Source: an uncultured Bariatricus sp. (GTDB taxonomy: Bacteria > Bacillota > Clostridia > Lachnospirales > Lachnospiraceae). Taken from it: DNA of 64,000 nucleotides. A model generated the notes under the pieces. That model was not told the origin of the DNA and did not search any database. It saw only the letters and a list, made by a program, of their open reading frames with translations. Position 1 is the first letter of the stretch. The number at the start of each line of letters is the position of its first letter. The stretch lies in the NCBI GenBank assembly GCA_934320645.1, contig CAKRFP010000003.1, positions 1 through 64,000 on the forward strand. Direction: 5' to 3'. A program made the translations under genes and the position numbers. Of the stretch, positions 55,775-64,000 are shown one piece after another.

Positions 55775-56752
55775 TTATTCTACCAGATGACAGGCTACAT
55801 AATGTTCATTTCCAACGTTTCTGAAGATTGGTCTTTCTTCATGACAACGTTTTGTAGCATATGGACATCTGGATGCAAATTTACATCCAACCGGTGTATC
55901 GATCGGACTCGGGACATCTCCTTGTAGCATAACCGGTTTCTTGGTTTTACTGATCGCAGGGTCAAGCTCAGGAACCGCCGACATCAATGCTTTTGTATAT
56001 GGGTGCAGTGTCTGTTCGTACAATTCTTCTGTTTCCGCAAATTCTACCAGAGATCCAAGATACATAACACCTACTTTTTGGGAAATATGTCTGACCATAG
56101 AAAGATCATGTGCAATAAACAAATAAGTAAGTCCAAGACTTGCCTGCAGATCTTCAAGCATATTTACTACCTGTGCCTGAATACTGACATCAAGTGCCGA
56201 AATAGGCTCATCGCAGACTACAAAATCCGGATTTACCGCAAGTGCTCTTGCAATCCCGACACGCTGCCTTTGTCCACCTGAAAATTCATGAGGATAACGG
56301 CTAGCATGGTCTTTTCCAAGACCAACTGTATTCAACAATTCATAGATGCGTTCCTGTCTTTCCTTACCTTCATAAAGATGATAAATATCCAGTGGCTCAC
56401 CGATAATATCTGAAACCGTCATACGAGGATTCAGAGATGCATATGGATCCTGAAAGATCATCTGCATTCTTTTTCTATATGGCCATACTTCGGCTGCGCT
56501 CAACTGTGCAATATCTTTCCCATCAAATATGATTTCTCCTGCTGTCGGTTTATAGAGACGCATGATGGAATATCCGGTTGTAGATTTTCCACATCCGGAC
56601 TCTCCTACAAGTCCGATTGTTTCTCCCTTTTGAATTTTGAAGGAAACTCCGTCCACTGCTTTTACATACTCGATTTTTTTACCTAAAAATCCTTTTTTAT
56701 TCTCAAAATACATTTTCAGGTCTTTTACTTCCAGAAGTGTATTATTTGGCAT
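55775..56752 (-). CDS. oppF: Peptide ABC transporter ATPase OppF/DppF (opp-2)
   Basis: 325 residues, RBS AGGAGG inside the end of oppD-2, which it overlaps by 11 bp. Walker [10 protein letters not shown], signature FSGGQRQR, Walker [14 protein letters not shown]-terminal oligopeptide region with [18 protein letters not shown], a cysteine cluster typical of the family. Confidence 0.93.
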   Translation of the reverse strand: MPNNTLLEVKDLKMYFENKKGFLGKKIEYVKAVDGVSFKIQKGETIGLVGESGCGKSTTGYSIMRLYKPTAGEIIFDGKDIAQLSAAEVWPYRKRMQMIFQDPYASLNPRMTVSDIIGEPLDIYHLYEGKERQERIYELLNTVGLGKDHASRYPHEFSGGQRQRVGIARALAVNPDFVVCDEPISALDVSIQAQVVNMLEDLQASLGLTYLFIAHDLSMVRHISQKVGVMYLGSLVEFAETEELYEQTLHPYTKALMSAVPELDPAISKTKKPVMLQGDVPSPIDTPVGCKFASRCPYATKRCHEERPIFRNVGNEHYVACHLVE

Positions 56753-57773
56753 GTCGGATTCCTCCTTTCTGACTTTCGTACTCTTCGTTCCGAGGTGCCT
56801 GCGGATGGCACATAAAACAGCTTACACGATGTGTATCACTGATATACTGTTCCGGCACCGGCATGGATGCGCATACCTTCATTGCATATTTGCATCGCGG
56901 ATAAAACGGGCAGCCTGTCGGTGGATGAAGCATATCCGGCGGTGTTCCAAGAATCGGAACCAGTCTTTCTTTTGATGCTTCTCCGGTTACTTTTGGTACA
57001 GAGTTCAAAAGTCCCATGGTATATGGATGGTGCGGTTCATAGAAGATTTCTTCTGTTGTTCCTTCTTCCATAATTTTTCCGCCATACATAACGATGATTC
57101 TGTCACAGATACTTGATGCACATCCTAAGTTATGTGTGATCAAAATAGTAGCTGTTCCAAGTCTTTCATTTAATTCTTTCATAAGAGCCAGTACCTGGGC
57201 CTGAATGGTAACATCCAGCGCGGTTGTCGGCTCGTCTGCGATCAGAAGCTCCGGCTCACAGGAAAGTGCCATCGCGATCATTGCTCTCTGTCTCATACCG
57301 CCTGAAAATTCATGCGGGTAGGAATGAAATCTTTTTTCCGGTGAAGGAATACCTACCAGCCGCAGCATTTCAAGTGCACGTTTTTTTGCATCTTCTTTTT
57401 TAATTTTATGATGTGTCAGAATGGCTTCTGTAATCTGATCACCAATTTTAAATAACGGATTCAATGATGTCATCGGATCCTGGAAGATCATAGCAATGTG
57501 ATCCCCCTGAATCTTACGCATCTCACTTTTTTTCTTCTTCAAAAGATCTTCTCCGTTAAAGAGAATCTCCCCGTCTTTTACTCTTCCCGGATATGCAAGC
57601 AGTCCCATAATCGAAAGTGACGTAACACTCTTCCCACTGCCTGATTCACCTACAATACCAATGATCTCGCCTTTATCTAATCCAAAACTGACATCACGGA
57701 TCGCCTGCACCTCTCCTAAATGCGTAAAGAAAGAGGTATGTAAATTTTTTACATCTAATAATTTTTCACTCAT
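56742..57773 (-). CDS. oppD: Peptide ABC transporter ATPase OppD/DppD (opp-2)
   Basis: 343 residues, RBS AAGGAGG. Walker [10 protein letters not shown], signature FSGGMRQR, Walker [14 protein letters not shown]-terminal cysteine cluster [15 protein letters not shown] is complete, unlike in opp-1 OppD. Confidence 0.93.
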   Translation of the reverse strand: MSEKLLDVKNLHTSFFTHLGEVQAIRDVSFGLDKGEIIGIVGESGSGKSVTSLSIMGLLAYPGRVKDGEILFNGEDLLKKKKSEMRKIQGDHIAMIFQDPMTSLNPLFKIGDQITEAILTHHKIKKEDAKKRALEMLRLVGIPSPEKRFHSYPHEFSGGMRQRAMIAMALSCEPELLIADEPTTALDVTIQAQVLALMKELNERLGTATILITHNLGCASSICDRIIVMYGGKIMEEGTTEEIFYEPHHPYTMGLLNSVPKVTGEASKERLVPILGTPPDMLHPPTGCPFYPRCKYAMKVCASMPVPEQYISDTHRVSCFMCHPQAPRNEEYESQKGGIRHAK

Positions 57774-57787
57774 TTGCTTTTTCCTCC

Positions 57788-59125
57788 TTATTTACGCTGT
57801 TTTGGATCGAATGCATCTCTTAAACCATCACTTAATAAGTTGAATGTAAGGATTGTAACTGAAATGGCAATCGCCGGATATACCATCTGATATGGATATA
57901 CATAAATTCCTGCTAAAGCGTCATTACACAAAGTACCCCAGGAAGCCATCGGTGCAGAAATACCAAGACCTACGAAGCTCAGGAATGCTTCATTGAAAAT
58001 TGCACTTGGAATCTGCATTGCCATATTTACCATGATAGGTCCCATCATATTCGGGATTAGGTGTTTCACAATAATTCTCTTTGTATCTGCTCCTGTTACG
58101 ATGGCAGCTTTAACAAATTCCTGCTGTTTCAGCGTCAGAACCTGCCCTCTGACGATACGGGCCATTTTAACCCAGAATGTCAAACCTAATGCAATAATGA
58201 TGGAAGAAATACCAGGTCCTACTACAACCATGATCAAAATAACATACAGCGTCATCGGAATGGAGTCCAGAACGTCAATAATACGCATCATGATATTATC
58301 AACCGTTCCACCGCAGTAACCTGCAATCGCACCGTAGAATACACCAACCACAAAGTTGATAAATGCCGCAAACAGACCAACCAAAAGAGAAATACGTGCA
58401 CCATATACAATACGGATAAACAGATCTCTTCCCAGACCATCTGTTCCAAGCAGATAGGTTTTATTTTTTATCTTCTCCTGCTTTGTGAGCTTCTCACCAT
58501 CGCAAGTGATCACTGTTCTTTCTATCTTGTTTTCCAAAATACTTTTTGCTTCATCGATGGTAACCTCTGTCACATCGCTTCCTGCATAATAGTTTTCAAG
58601 GTATTTAATTCCTTTGATCGCTACTGTATCTAAATCTTTTTTTGCTGCTTTCTTTTCTAATTTCTTATACTCTTTGCTTGCATCTGAATAAACACTATAA
58701 TCAACACAGATTTCACTGTCTCCGACCACGAAGAAATTTTTCTTTCCATTGACATCTTTATTCTTAACTTCTGCAAGCCCTTCGAGATTTCCCTTTTTAT
58801 CAACCACAACAACCGTATACTGTGGTGTTACATAAATATTTTTTCCATTGTCAAGCGGATATACTTTCATTACATCCGGAATATTCGCTAATTCCAGATT
58901 CTGTTTCTTATAATCATATTTCCAAAACATTGGGATAAAAATAGCCCCAATTGTGATCAAAGCAATTACGATCAACGAAAGGATCGCTATTTTATTGGAT
59001 TTTAATCTTCTCCATCCGTCTTGTAAAAAAGTAAGACTAGGCCTCTCCATTTTCTCAGCATTTTTTTCTTCCTGTTCCAACGGTGCCCATAATTCCGGAG
59101 AGATAACGTTATTTTTTTCGCTCAT
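57788..59125 (-). CDS. oppC: Peptide ABC transporter permease OppC (opp-2) with large external insertion
   Basis: 445 residues, well above the roughly 300 usual for OppC. After the first membrane segment (about 46-68) come about 160 extra residues, Lys-rich and mixed beta/alpha (NGKNIYVTPQYTVVVVDKKG, ENYYAGSDVTEVTIDEAKS), before GTDGLGRDLFIR and five more segments. The insertion would face outward beside the binding protein. EAA loop GADTKRIIVKHLIPNMMGP. Confidence 0.9.
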   Translation of the reverse strand: MSEKNNVISPELWAPLEQEEKNAEKMERPSLTFLQDGWRRLKSNKIAILSLIVIALITIGAIFIPMFWKYDYKKQNLELANIPDVMKVYPLDNGKNIYVTPQYTVVVVDKKGNLEGLAEVKNKDVNGKKNFFVVGDSEICVDYSVYSDASKEYKKLEKKAAKKDLDTVAIKGIKYLENYYAGSDVTEVTIDEAKSILENKIERTVITCDGEKLTKQEKIKNKTYLLGTDGLGRDLFIRIVYGARISLLVGLFAAFINFVVGVFYGAIAGYCGGTVDNIMMRIIDVLDSIPMTLYVILIMVVVGPGISSIIIALGLTFWVKMARIVRGQVLTLKQQEFVKAAIVTGADTKRIIVKHLIPNMMGPIMVNMAMQIPSAIFNEAFLSFVGLGISAPMASWGTLCNDALAGIYVYPYQMVYPAIAISVTILTFNLLSDGLRDAFDPKQRK

Positions 59126-59140
59126 ATTTTCTCACCTGTT

Positions 59141-60058
59141 TTACTGATATTTAATACGTGGGTCAATTAATACATACAGAATATCGACTACTACAATGCA
59201 GATTACAAGAATAACTGAGAAAAATACAGTAATACCCATAATCAATGTATAGTCTCGGTTAAGGATACTGTTTGTAAATAAGTTTCCGATTCCAGGAATA
59301 CCAAATACCTTTTCTACTACGAAAGATCCTGTAATCAATGCAGCAAACATCGGTCCGATATAAGTTACAACCGGAAGCAATGCATTTCTTAATGCATGTT
59401 TTCCAAGTACCTTCCATTCAGGAAGTCCCTTTGCCCTTGCTGTACGAATATAATCCTGATTCAGAACATCCAACGTAGAAGTTCTTGTCAGTCGTACAAC
59501 ATATGCCAGTGAGAATAATGCACTGACTATAACCGGTCCAATATATCCCTTCCAGCTATTCACACCAAACGATGGTACCCATCCTAAAATCTTGCTGAAC
59601 AGATATAAGAATCCTGTTGCAAATACAAAGCTTGGGATTGTCGCCCCTAGGGTTGATAGCACCATCAAGACTCGATCTACAAATTTATTTTGCCTCAATG
59701 CGGCAATAATACCAAAAAATATTCCGAAACCTAAAATAACTAACGAAGCCCAAATACCGATTGCTAAAGAATATGGAAATCCTGCTGAAATAATATCATT
59801 GGTTGTGATTCCTTTTTTCATAAAGGAAATACCAAAATCCCCATGCATATAGTTCCGCATATATGTTCCATATTGTTCAATAAACGGTTTATCAAGACCA
59901 TATTTTGCTTTCATATTTGCAATAATTACCGGATCGTTCATTTTCTCGCTGGCAAATGGGTCACCTGGAATTGCATTCATTAATATAAATGTCAGTGTCA
60001 TAATGAACCAGATCGTAATAATCGCAGAAAGTACTCTTTTCGCTATATATCTCAGCAT
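59141..60058 (-). CDS. oppB: Peptide ABC transporter permease OppB (opp-2)
   Basis: 305 residues, six membrane segments; NAIPGDPFASEK, YGLDKPFIEQYGTY and EKVFGIPGIGNLF are typical. Starts 68 bp after oppA-2, behind a strong hairpin. Confidence 0.93.
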   Translation of the reverse strand: MLRYIAKRVLSAIITIWFIMTLTFILMNAIPGDPFASEKMNDPVIIANMKAKYGLDKPFIEQYGTYMRNYMHGDFGISFMKKGITTNDIISAGFPYSLAIGIWASLVILGFGIFFGIIAALRQNKFVDRVLMVLSTLGATIPSFVFATGFLYLFSKILGWVPSFGVNSWKGYIGPVIVSALFSLAYVVRLTRTSTLDVLNQDYIRTARAKGLPEWKVLGKHALRNALLPVVTYIGPMFAALITGSFVVEKVFGIPGIGNLFTNSILNRDYTLIMGITVFFSVILVICIVVVDILYVLIDPRIKYQ

Positions 60059-60082
60059 ATTACTTCTCCTCTAATAATAGGG

Positions 60083-60111
60083 AGACCGAAAAGCAAGGTA
60101 CTTTTCGGTCT
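60083..60111 (-). other. Intercistronic hairpin between oppA-2 and oppB-2
   Basis: Perfect 11-bp stem AGACCGAAAAG/CTTTTCGGTCT (60083-60093 with 60101-60111), 7-nt loop, no T-run on the minus strand. Likely mRNA stabiliser that favours binding-protein expression. Confidence 0.7.
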
Positions 60112-60126
60112 TCCTAAAGTCAACAA

Positions 60127-61863
60127 CTACTCAACGATTTCAGCATGGCTGAACATAAATGAATTGCCCAATGTAAGTTCAACGTTTTCTACCTGATCTT
60201 CATTTACAAGAGCCACAAATGACGGATAATAAAGTGCTGTGATCGGCATATCATCCATAAGTGCTTTATTCGCTTCTTCCCAGGCTGCATCTCTTTCTTC
60301 GCCTAATGAAGCCATTGCTTTATCAAATGCTTCATCAAATGCTTTGTTACCAGGATTTAATGTTGTATCGTTCGGAGCGCCTTTGTATTCTCTCCATCTC
60401 CACTGGCATGTATTATTACCATTCTGAGAATAGAAAAGTTTAATAAGTCCACTTGCATCGTATGGGTTATTTGTCCAGCCACCAGGAGCCATCTGATAAT
60501 CACCTTTACTCTTTGTAGAGCTGAATACACTTGATTCTTCTGCGCGGAGTTTAACTTTGATATTTAAATTTGTTTCCAGCATCTGCTGAATTGCTTCACA
60601 AAGTCTCTTGTTCTTTTCAGTATTCGCATATGTGATTTCCACCTCCGGAAAGCCCTCTCCGTTTGGATAACCTGCTTCCGCAAGTTCTGCCTGCGCATCT
60701 TCTACCTTAGCCTGACGCGGATCGATTCCATATTCTTCTGCCGGATATCCATCTGCTTCAAGTTCACGAAAATGTGTTCCATCTGTTTTCTGACATGTCG
60801 GAGCGATAAAGTTACTTGCCGGGATAGAACCATCTTTTAATACCTGTTCTGTGATCTGCTTTCTGTCGATTGCCTTGGCAACTGCTTTTCTTACATGAAC
60901 ATTATCAAATGGTGCTTTATCTACGTTGAAATTCAGGAACTGTGCTCCTGTATCGGCACTGACAATTACATATGGATCTTCAGCAACAATCTGTGGAATC
61001 TGTTCTGCCGGAAGGTGATCCATAACATCGATCTCACCTGCCTGATATGCCTGATATGCGGTATTATCATCTGTAATAAATACTGCTTTGATACCAGGAA
61101 GTTTTACTTCGTCTGCTGCATAGTAGTAAGGATTCTTTTTCAGTAATAAATGAGATCCAACCTGATATTCTTCTAAGTAGAATGCTCCGTTACTGATTGC
61201 TGATTCCGGTTTCTTCTCCCATCCTTCACCTGCTGCTTCCACTGCTTCTTTTTTAATAGGAAGATAAACGTCATTGGCAACTAACTGCGGGAAGAACGGT
61301 GCTGCATTCTTCAAAACAACTTCAAATGTATAATCATCAATTGCTGTTGCTTTGATATCATCATACTCACCTGTTCCTTCAAAATATTCAGTAGCACCTA
61401 CAACATAATCTGTGATGGCCTGAAGTGCTTCAGATGCAAAATCCGGATCACAAATTCTTCTCCAGGAATATTCGAAGTCTTTTGCTGTCACCGGACTTCC
61501 GTCTGACCATTTCGCATCTTTTCTTAAATGGAATGTATATGTTTTTCCGTCCTCTGAAACATCCCATTTTTCCGCGATACCCGGTTTAAAGCCATCGGAT
61601 GTTGATACGGTGAGGCCTTCAAACAACTGCTTACAAATCGCATCTGATACAGATTCAGAGTTGTTCGTTGGGTCCCACTGCTTTGGTTCAGAATACAATC
61701 TCCACATAAGGTATCTTCCCTCTTCTGATCCTTCAGTTTCCGTTTCTGCTTCCTGTTTTGCTGATCCATTGTCAGAAGCTTTTTCTTTTTTGCCACCGCA
61801 CCCCGCAAAACTAGCGACAACCATCGTCAGTGCTAAAAACAACGCTAATTTTTTCTTTTTCAT
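60127..61863 (-). CDS. oppA: Peptide-binding lipoprotein, OppA/DppA family (opp-2)
   Basis: 578 residues, RBS AAGGAGGAG. Lipobox FAGC near residue 22. SBP family 5 motifs WRLYSEPKQWDPTNNSES, YTFHLRKDAKWSDGSPV and FEYSWRRICDP. First gene of the operon oppA-B-C-D-F-patB-cyuA. The company of C-S lyase and cysteine desulfidase suggests peptides or amino-acid conjugates with cysteine as ligand; that is inference. Confidence 0.92.
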   Translation of the reverse strand: MKKKKLALFLALTMVVASFAGCGGKKEKASDNGSAKQEAETETEGSEEGRYLMWRLYSEPKQWDPTNNSESVSDAICKQLFEGLTVSTSDGFKPGIAEKWDVSEDGKTYTFHLRKDAKWSDGSPVTAKDFEYSWRRICDPDFASEALQAITDYVVGATEYFEGTGEYDDIKATAIDDYTFEVVLKNAAPFFPQLVANDVYLPIKKEAVEAAGEGWEKKPESAISNGAFYLEEYQVGSHLLLKKNPYYYAADEVKLPGIKAVFITDDNTAYQAYQAGEIDVMDHLPAEQIPQIVAEDPYVIVSADTGAQFLNFNVDKAPFDNVHVRKAVAKAIDRKQITEQVLKDGSIPASNFIAPTCQKTDGTHFRELEADGYPAEEYGIDPRQAKVEDAQAELAEAGYPNGEGFPEVEITYANTEKNKRLCEAIQQMLETNLNIKVKLRAEESSVFSSTKSKGDYQMAPGGWTNNPYDASGLIKLFYSQNGNNTCQWRWREYKGAPNDTTLNPGNKAFDEAFDKAMASLGEERDAAWEEANKALMDDMPITALYYPSFVALVNEDQVENVELTLGNSFMFSHAEIVE

Positions 61864-61929
61864 ACATTTCTCCTCCTTTACATCCTTTTTTGAGTTTCGT
61901 TTTACGAAAAAGATTTTTTCTGTGTTTTT

Positions 61930-61983
61930 TACTCACAGTATAAATATTACTGACAGTATAATTCTTTTTGTATATTATGTCAA
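61930..61983 (-). promoter_or_regulatory. Promoter and direct-repeat operator of the opp-2 operon
   Basis: TTGACA (61978-61983), 17-bp spacer, TATACT (61955-61960) on the minus strand. Two direct copies of TATACTGT(C/G)AGTA lie 18 bp apart, the first including the -10 box; ACTGTCAGT is itself palindromic. A repressor site is likely. Confidence 0.7.
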
Positions 61984-61987
61984 GATA

Positions 61988-62016
61988 TTGACAGCATTCT
62001 TTTATTGTTTTATAAT
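61988..62016 (+). promoter_or_regulatory. Promoter of the dppA-malY operon
   Basis: TTGACA (61988-61993), 17-bp spacer, TATAAT (62011-62016). Its -35 is 4 bp from the -35 of the divergent opp-2 promoter, so the two promoters share one control region. Confidence 0.85.
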
Positions 62017-62084
62017 ATTTCAACAACTGTATGTTTTGTTTTTCTATAAGAAAACAAATAAATTACATAAAGGAGGATTTTCTT

Positions 62085-62939
62085 ATGAAGAAAGCACTAA
62101 AAATCTACATTTCTGTAGACATGGAAGGAATGGCTGGTATCACTTCTCCATCCCAGGAACGCGATGAGGTTCCTTCCTTCCGCCGCGCTTTACACAATCA
62201 GGTACGCTGGATCATCGAAGGAATTCATGCTTCTTCCAGAAATGAGGAGATTGGGGAAATCACCATTTCTGACTCTCACGGAAGCGGAACGAACCTTTCC
62301 TATGATGAACTTTGCCAGATGGATGAACGTATCAGCTTAGTAAGCGGTTCTCCAAGAAGACAGTACATGATGTCTTGCCTGGATGAAACCTACGATGTTG
62401 TATTTCTAGCCGGATATCATGCCGGTCCGGGAGAAAATTTCGCCAATATGGATCACAGCTTCTACGGAAGAGTTGTTTCCAGCCTTAAGATCAACGGGAC
62501 CTATATGAACGAAAGCACAACGAACGCAGCACTTGCTGCTTCTTATAAGGTTCCGGTCGGTCTTATCATCGGTGATTCCGGTCTTCGCAAACAGCTTATA
62601 GACAAAGAAATGATGCCGTGGGTAAAATTTGTAACAACAAAAGAAGCTTTATCCCGCTACGCAGCAAAATTCCCTCCGCAAAAAGTTCTCAGGGAAAACA
62701 CGATTTCTGCAGTAAAGGAAGTTCTTGATTCCGATTTGAGCAAAATTCCTTTATATGAAGTTACAACTCCGATCAAACTGGGATTTGAATTCAAATCAAC
62801 AGCAATGGCCGACACTGTTGCACAAATCCCTCGCATGAAACGTTTAAGCGGTACAGAAGTAGAAATCACATGCGATAACATGCATGAATTAGAATGTGGC
62901 ATCTCTGCAATTACCGGTCTTGCAGGAACAGCTAACTAA
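62085..62939 (+). CDS. dppA: M55 family D-aminopeptidase (DppA)
   Basis: 284 residues from ATG 62085 with AAGGAGG upstream. Zinc-site features of DppA: SVDMEGMAGI at the start, SDSHGSGTNL, LAGYHAGPGENFANMDH. B. subtilis DppA cuts D-Ala-D-Ala and D-Ala-Gly-Gly. It is expressed divergently from a peptide importer, and followed after 23 bp by a MalY/PatB gene, so it probably trims imported peptides. Confidence 0.93.
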   Translation: MKKALKIYISVDMEGMAGITSPSQERDEVPSFRRALHNQVRWIIEGIHASSRNEEIGEITISDSHGSGTNLSYDELCQMDERISLVSGSPRRQYMMSCLDETYDVVFLAGYHAGPGENFANMDHSFYGRVVSSLKINGTYMNESTTNAALAASYKVPVGLIIGDSGLRKQLIDKEMMPWVKFVTTKEALSRYAAKFPPQKVLRENTISAVKEVLDSDLSKIPLYEVTTPIKLGFEFKSTAMADTVAQIPRMKRLSGTEVEITCDNMHELECGISAITGLAGTAN

Positions 62940-62962
62940 AAATTTCGAAGGAGAAAAAGAAA

Positions 62963-64000
62963 ATGGGAAAATATAATTTTGATGAAATCATCGACAGACG
63001 CGGCACATCTTGTAATAAATGGGAATACAATATTCCGGAAGATGTCATTCCGATGTGGGTAGCAGACATGGATTTTGCAGCAGCTCCGGAAATTCGCGAA
63101 GCAATGCAGAAACGTTTAGATCATCCTGTTTATGGATATACTCATCACAGCAAAGAATTAAAAGATGCCATCGTATCCTGGGTAGGAAGACGTTATCACT
63201 GGGATATCCAGAGCGAATGGTTAGGTTTCAGTCCCGGCGTTGTTCCTGCTCTTGTTATGAGTCTTTTATCTTTGACAACACCTGGCGATCGTATTGTGAT
63301 CATGACACCTGTTTATCATCCATTCTACTCTTCGATTGAAGAAAATGGACGTGTTATCATTAATCACCAGTTAGATTGCGATGAAAACGGACGTTATTCC
63401 ATTAACTTCGAACGTCTGGAAGCACAGATCGACAACCGCTGCAAAGCGATCATGATGTGTAATCCTCATAATCCGGCTGGTCGTGTATGGACAAAAGAAG
63501 AACTTTTGGAAGTTGCTAAAATCGCCGAACGCCATGAGCTGTATATTATTTCAGATGAGATCCATGCCGATTTCGTATATGGCGGAAAACACCATACTCC
63601 GATGGCATCCGTATCAGAATATGCTATGGAACATACAATCACAGCTTTTGCACCGAGTAAAACCTTTAATGTTGCCGGTCTTTGTCAATCTTATGTCGTT
63701 ATTCCGAACAAGAAATTATATAATGCGTATGACGCAACCTATAATGCGTTTGATCTGGGGGATAACGTTTTCGGTATGACAGCGCTGACTGCCGCATATA
63801 CAAAAGGCGAGGAATGGCTTACAGAAATGCTTCAATATCTCGAAGCTAACAGAGATTTCACCGTGGAATATATCAAAGAAAATATTCCGGAAATCAGCGT
63901 CTGGTCACCTGAAGGAACATATCTTCTGTGGCTTGATTGTTCAAAACTTAATCTGGAAAATGACGAATTAAATCAATTTTTCTTAGAAAAAGCAAAGGTA
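62963..64000 (+). CDS. MalY/PatB-type PLP C-S lyase (paralogue 3), cut by window end
   Basis: 346 codons are present with no stop before position 64000. ATG 62963 has AAGGAG upstream. Motifs: WVADMDFAAAPEI, MCNPHNPAGRVW, SDEIHADFVYGG, PLP lysine in APSKTFNVAG. Family length near 390-400 means about 45-50 residues lie beyond the window. The third member of this family here, co-transcribed with dppA. Confidence 0.92.
   Translation, partial: MGKYNFDEIIDRRGTSCNKWEYNIPEDVIPMWVADMDFAAAPEIREAMQKRLDHPVYGYTHHSKELKDAIVSWVGRRYHWDIQSEWLGFSPGVVPALVMSLLSLTTPGDRIVIMTPVYHPFYSSIEENGRVIINHQLDCDENGRYSINFERLEAQIDNRCKAIMMCNPHNPAGRVWTKEELLEVAKIAERHELYIISDEIHADFVYGGKHHTPMASVSEYAMEHTITAFAPSKTFNVAGLCQSYVVIPNKKLYNAYDATYNAFDLGDNVFGMTALTAAYTKGEEWLTEMLQYLEANRDFTVEYIKENIPEISVWSPEGTYLLWLDCSKLNLENDELNQFFLEKAKV

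Overview
The window looks like part of a chromosome from a low-GC, anaerobic Firmicute of the gut Clostridia, most likely Lachnospiraceae. The evidence is AT-rich intergenic DNA, strong AGGAGG-type ribosome binding sites, sigma-A promoters with 17-bp spacers, YesM/YesN-type regulators, many carbohydrate and peptide ABC importers, and families common in that group (DUF4317, DUF885, M55 DppA, DUF1667). I see no rRNA, tRNA, CRISPR array, prophage or replication origin. The only mobile DNA seen is a broken IS200/IS605 fragment. Names come from reading the translated sequences and motifs; no database search was run.

Layout. 0.3-8.2 kb: an XRE-HTH/AlaA aminotransferase fusion, a structured palindromic element, a protease-less Lon-type AAA+ ATPase, a Nif11-like small protein, and sbcDC. 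8.3-10.7 kb: an MFS exporter and a Fic protein whose N-terminus has been replaced by an IS200 TnpA remnant. 11-20 kb: one long operon on the minus strand (RbsB/RbsA/RbsC-type importer, TIM-barrel isomerase, SIS isomerase, fused DhaK-DhaL kinase, Gfo/Idh dehydrogenase, class II aldolase) for an unidentified sugar. 20-24 kb: its probable regulators, a response regulator, a sensor kinase with almost no extracellular part, and a degenerate RbsA-like double ABC protein that cannot be a normal ATPase. 24-30.3 kb: a dipeptide/oligopeptide importer operon behind a structured leader. 30.4-34 kb: a two-gene operon in which an EF-G/Tet(M)-like GTPase fused to a Rae1/YacP-type NYN nuclease overlaps a RelA/SpoT-domain alarmone synthetase. 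34.2-36.9 kb: a DUF885 metallopeptidase, a second copy of the palindromic element, and a half-length DUF4317 gene.

37-43.5 kb: an AraC regulator, a CUT1-type importer without an ATPase, a MalY/PatB C-S lyase and an M42 aminopeptidase. 43.8-46 kb: a gene of unknown function and a transglutaminase-fold protein behind five repeats with an exact 33-bp period. 46.1-52.6 kb: a glycerol operon (glpP-glpK-glpF-glpA-like-oxidoreductase-DUF1667) with two leader terminators. 52.8-64 kb: a YqfO-like protein, then an operon of a second Opp importer, a MalY/PatB lyase and a cysteine desulfidase, divergent from a D-aminopeptidase and a third MalY/PatB gene cut by the window edge. Together these last genes look like a system for taking up and degrading cysteine-containing peptides or conjugates.

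The most interesting observations are: (1) two copies of an intergenic element with an 86-nt conserved core showing compensatory changes, each enclosed in a long perfect stem of unrelated sequence; (2) the ribosomal GTPase-NYN nuclease fusion translationally coupled to an alarmone synthetase; (3) the pseudo-ABC/kinase/response-regulator module; (4) the 33-bp phased repeat array; (5) the IS200-Fic chimera; (6) the structured leaders of the opp and glp operons.
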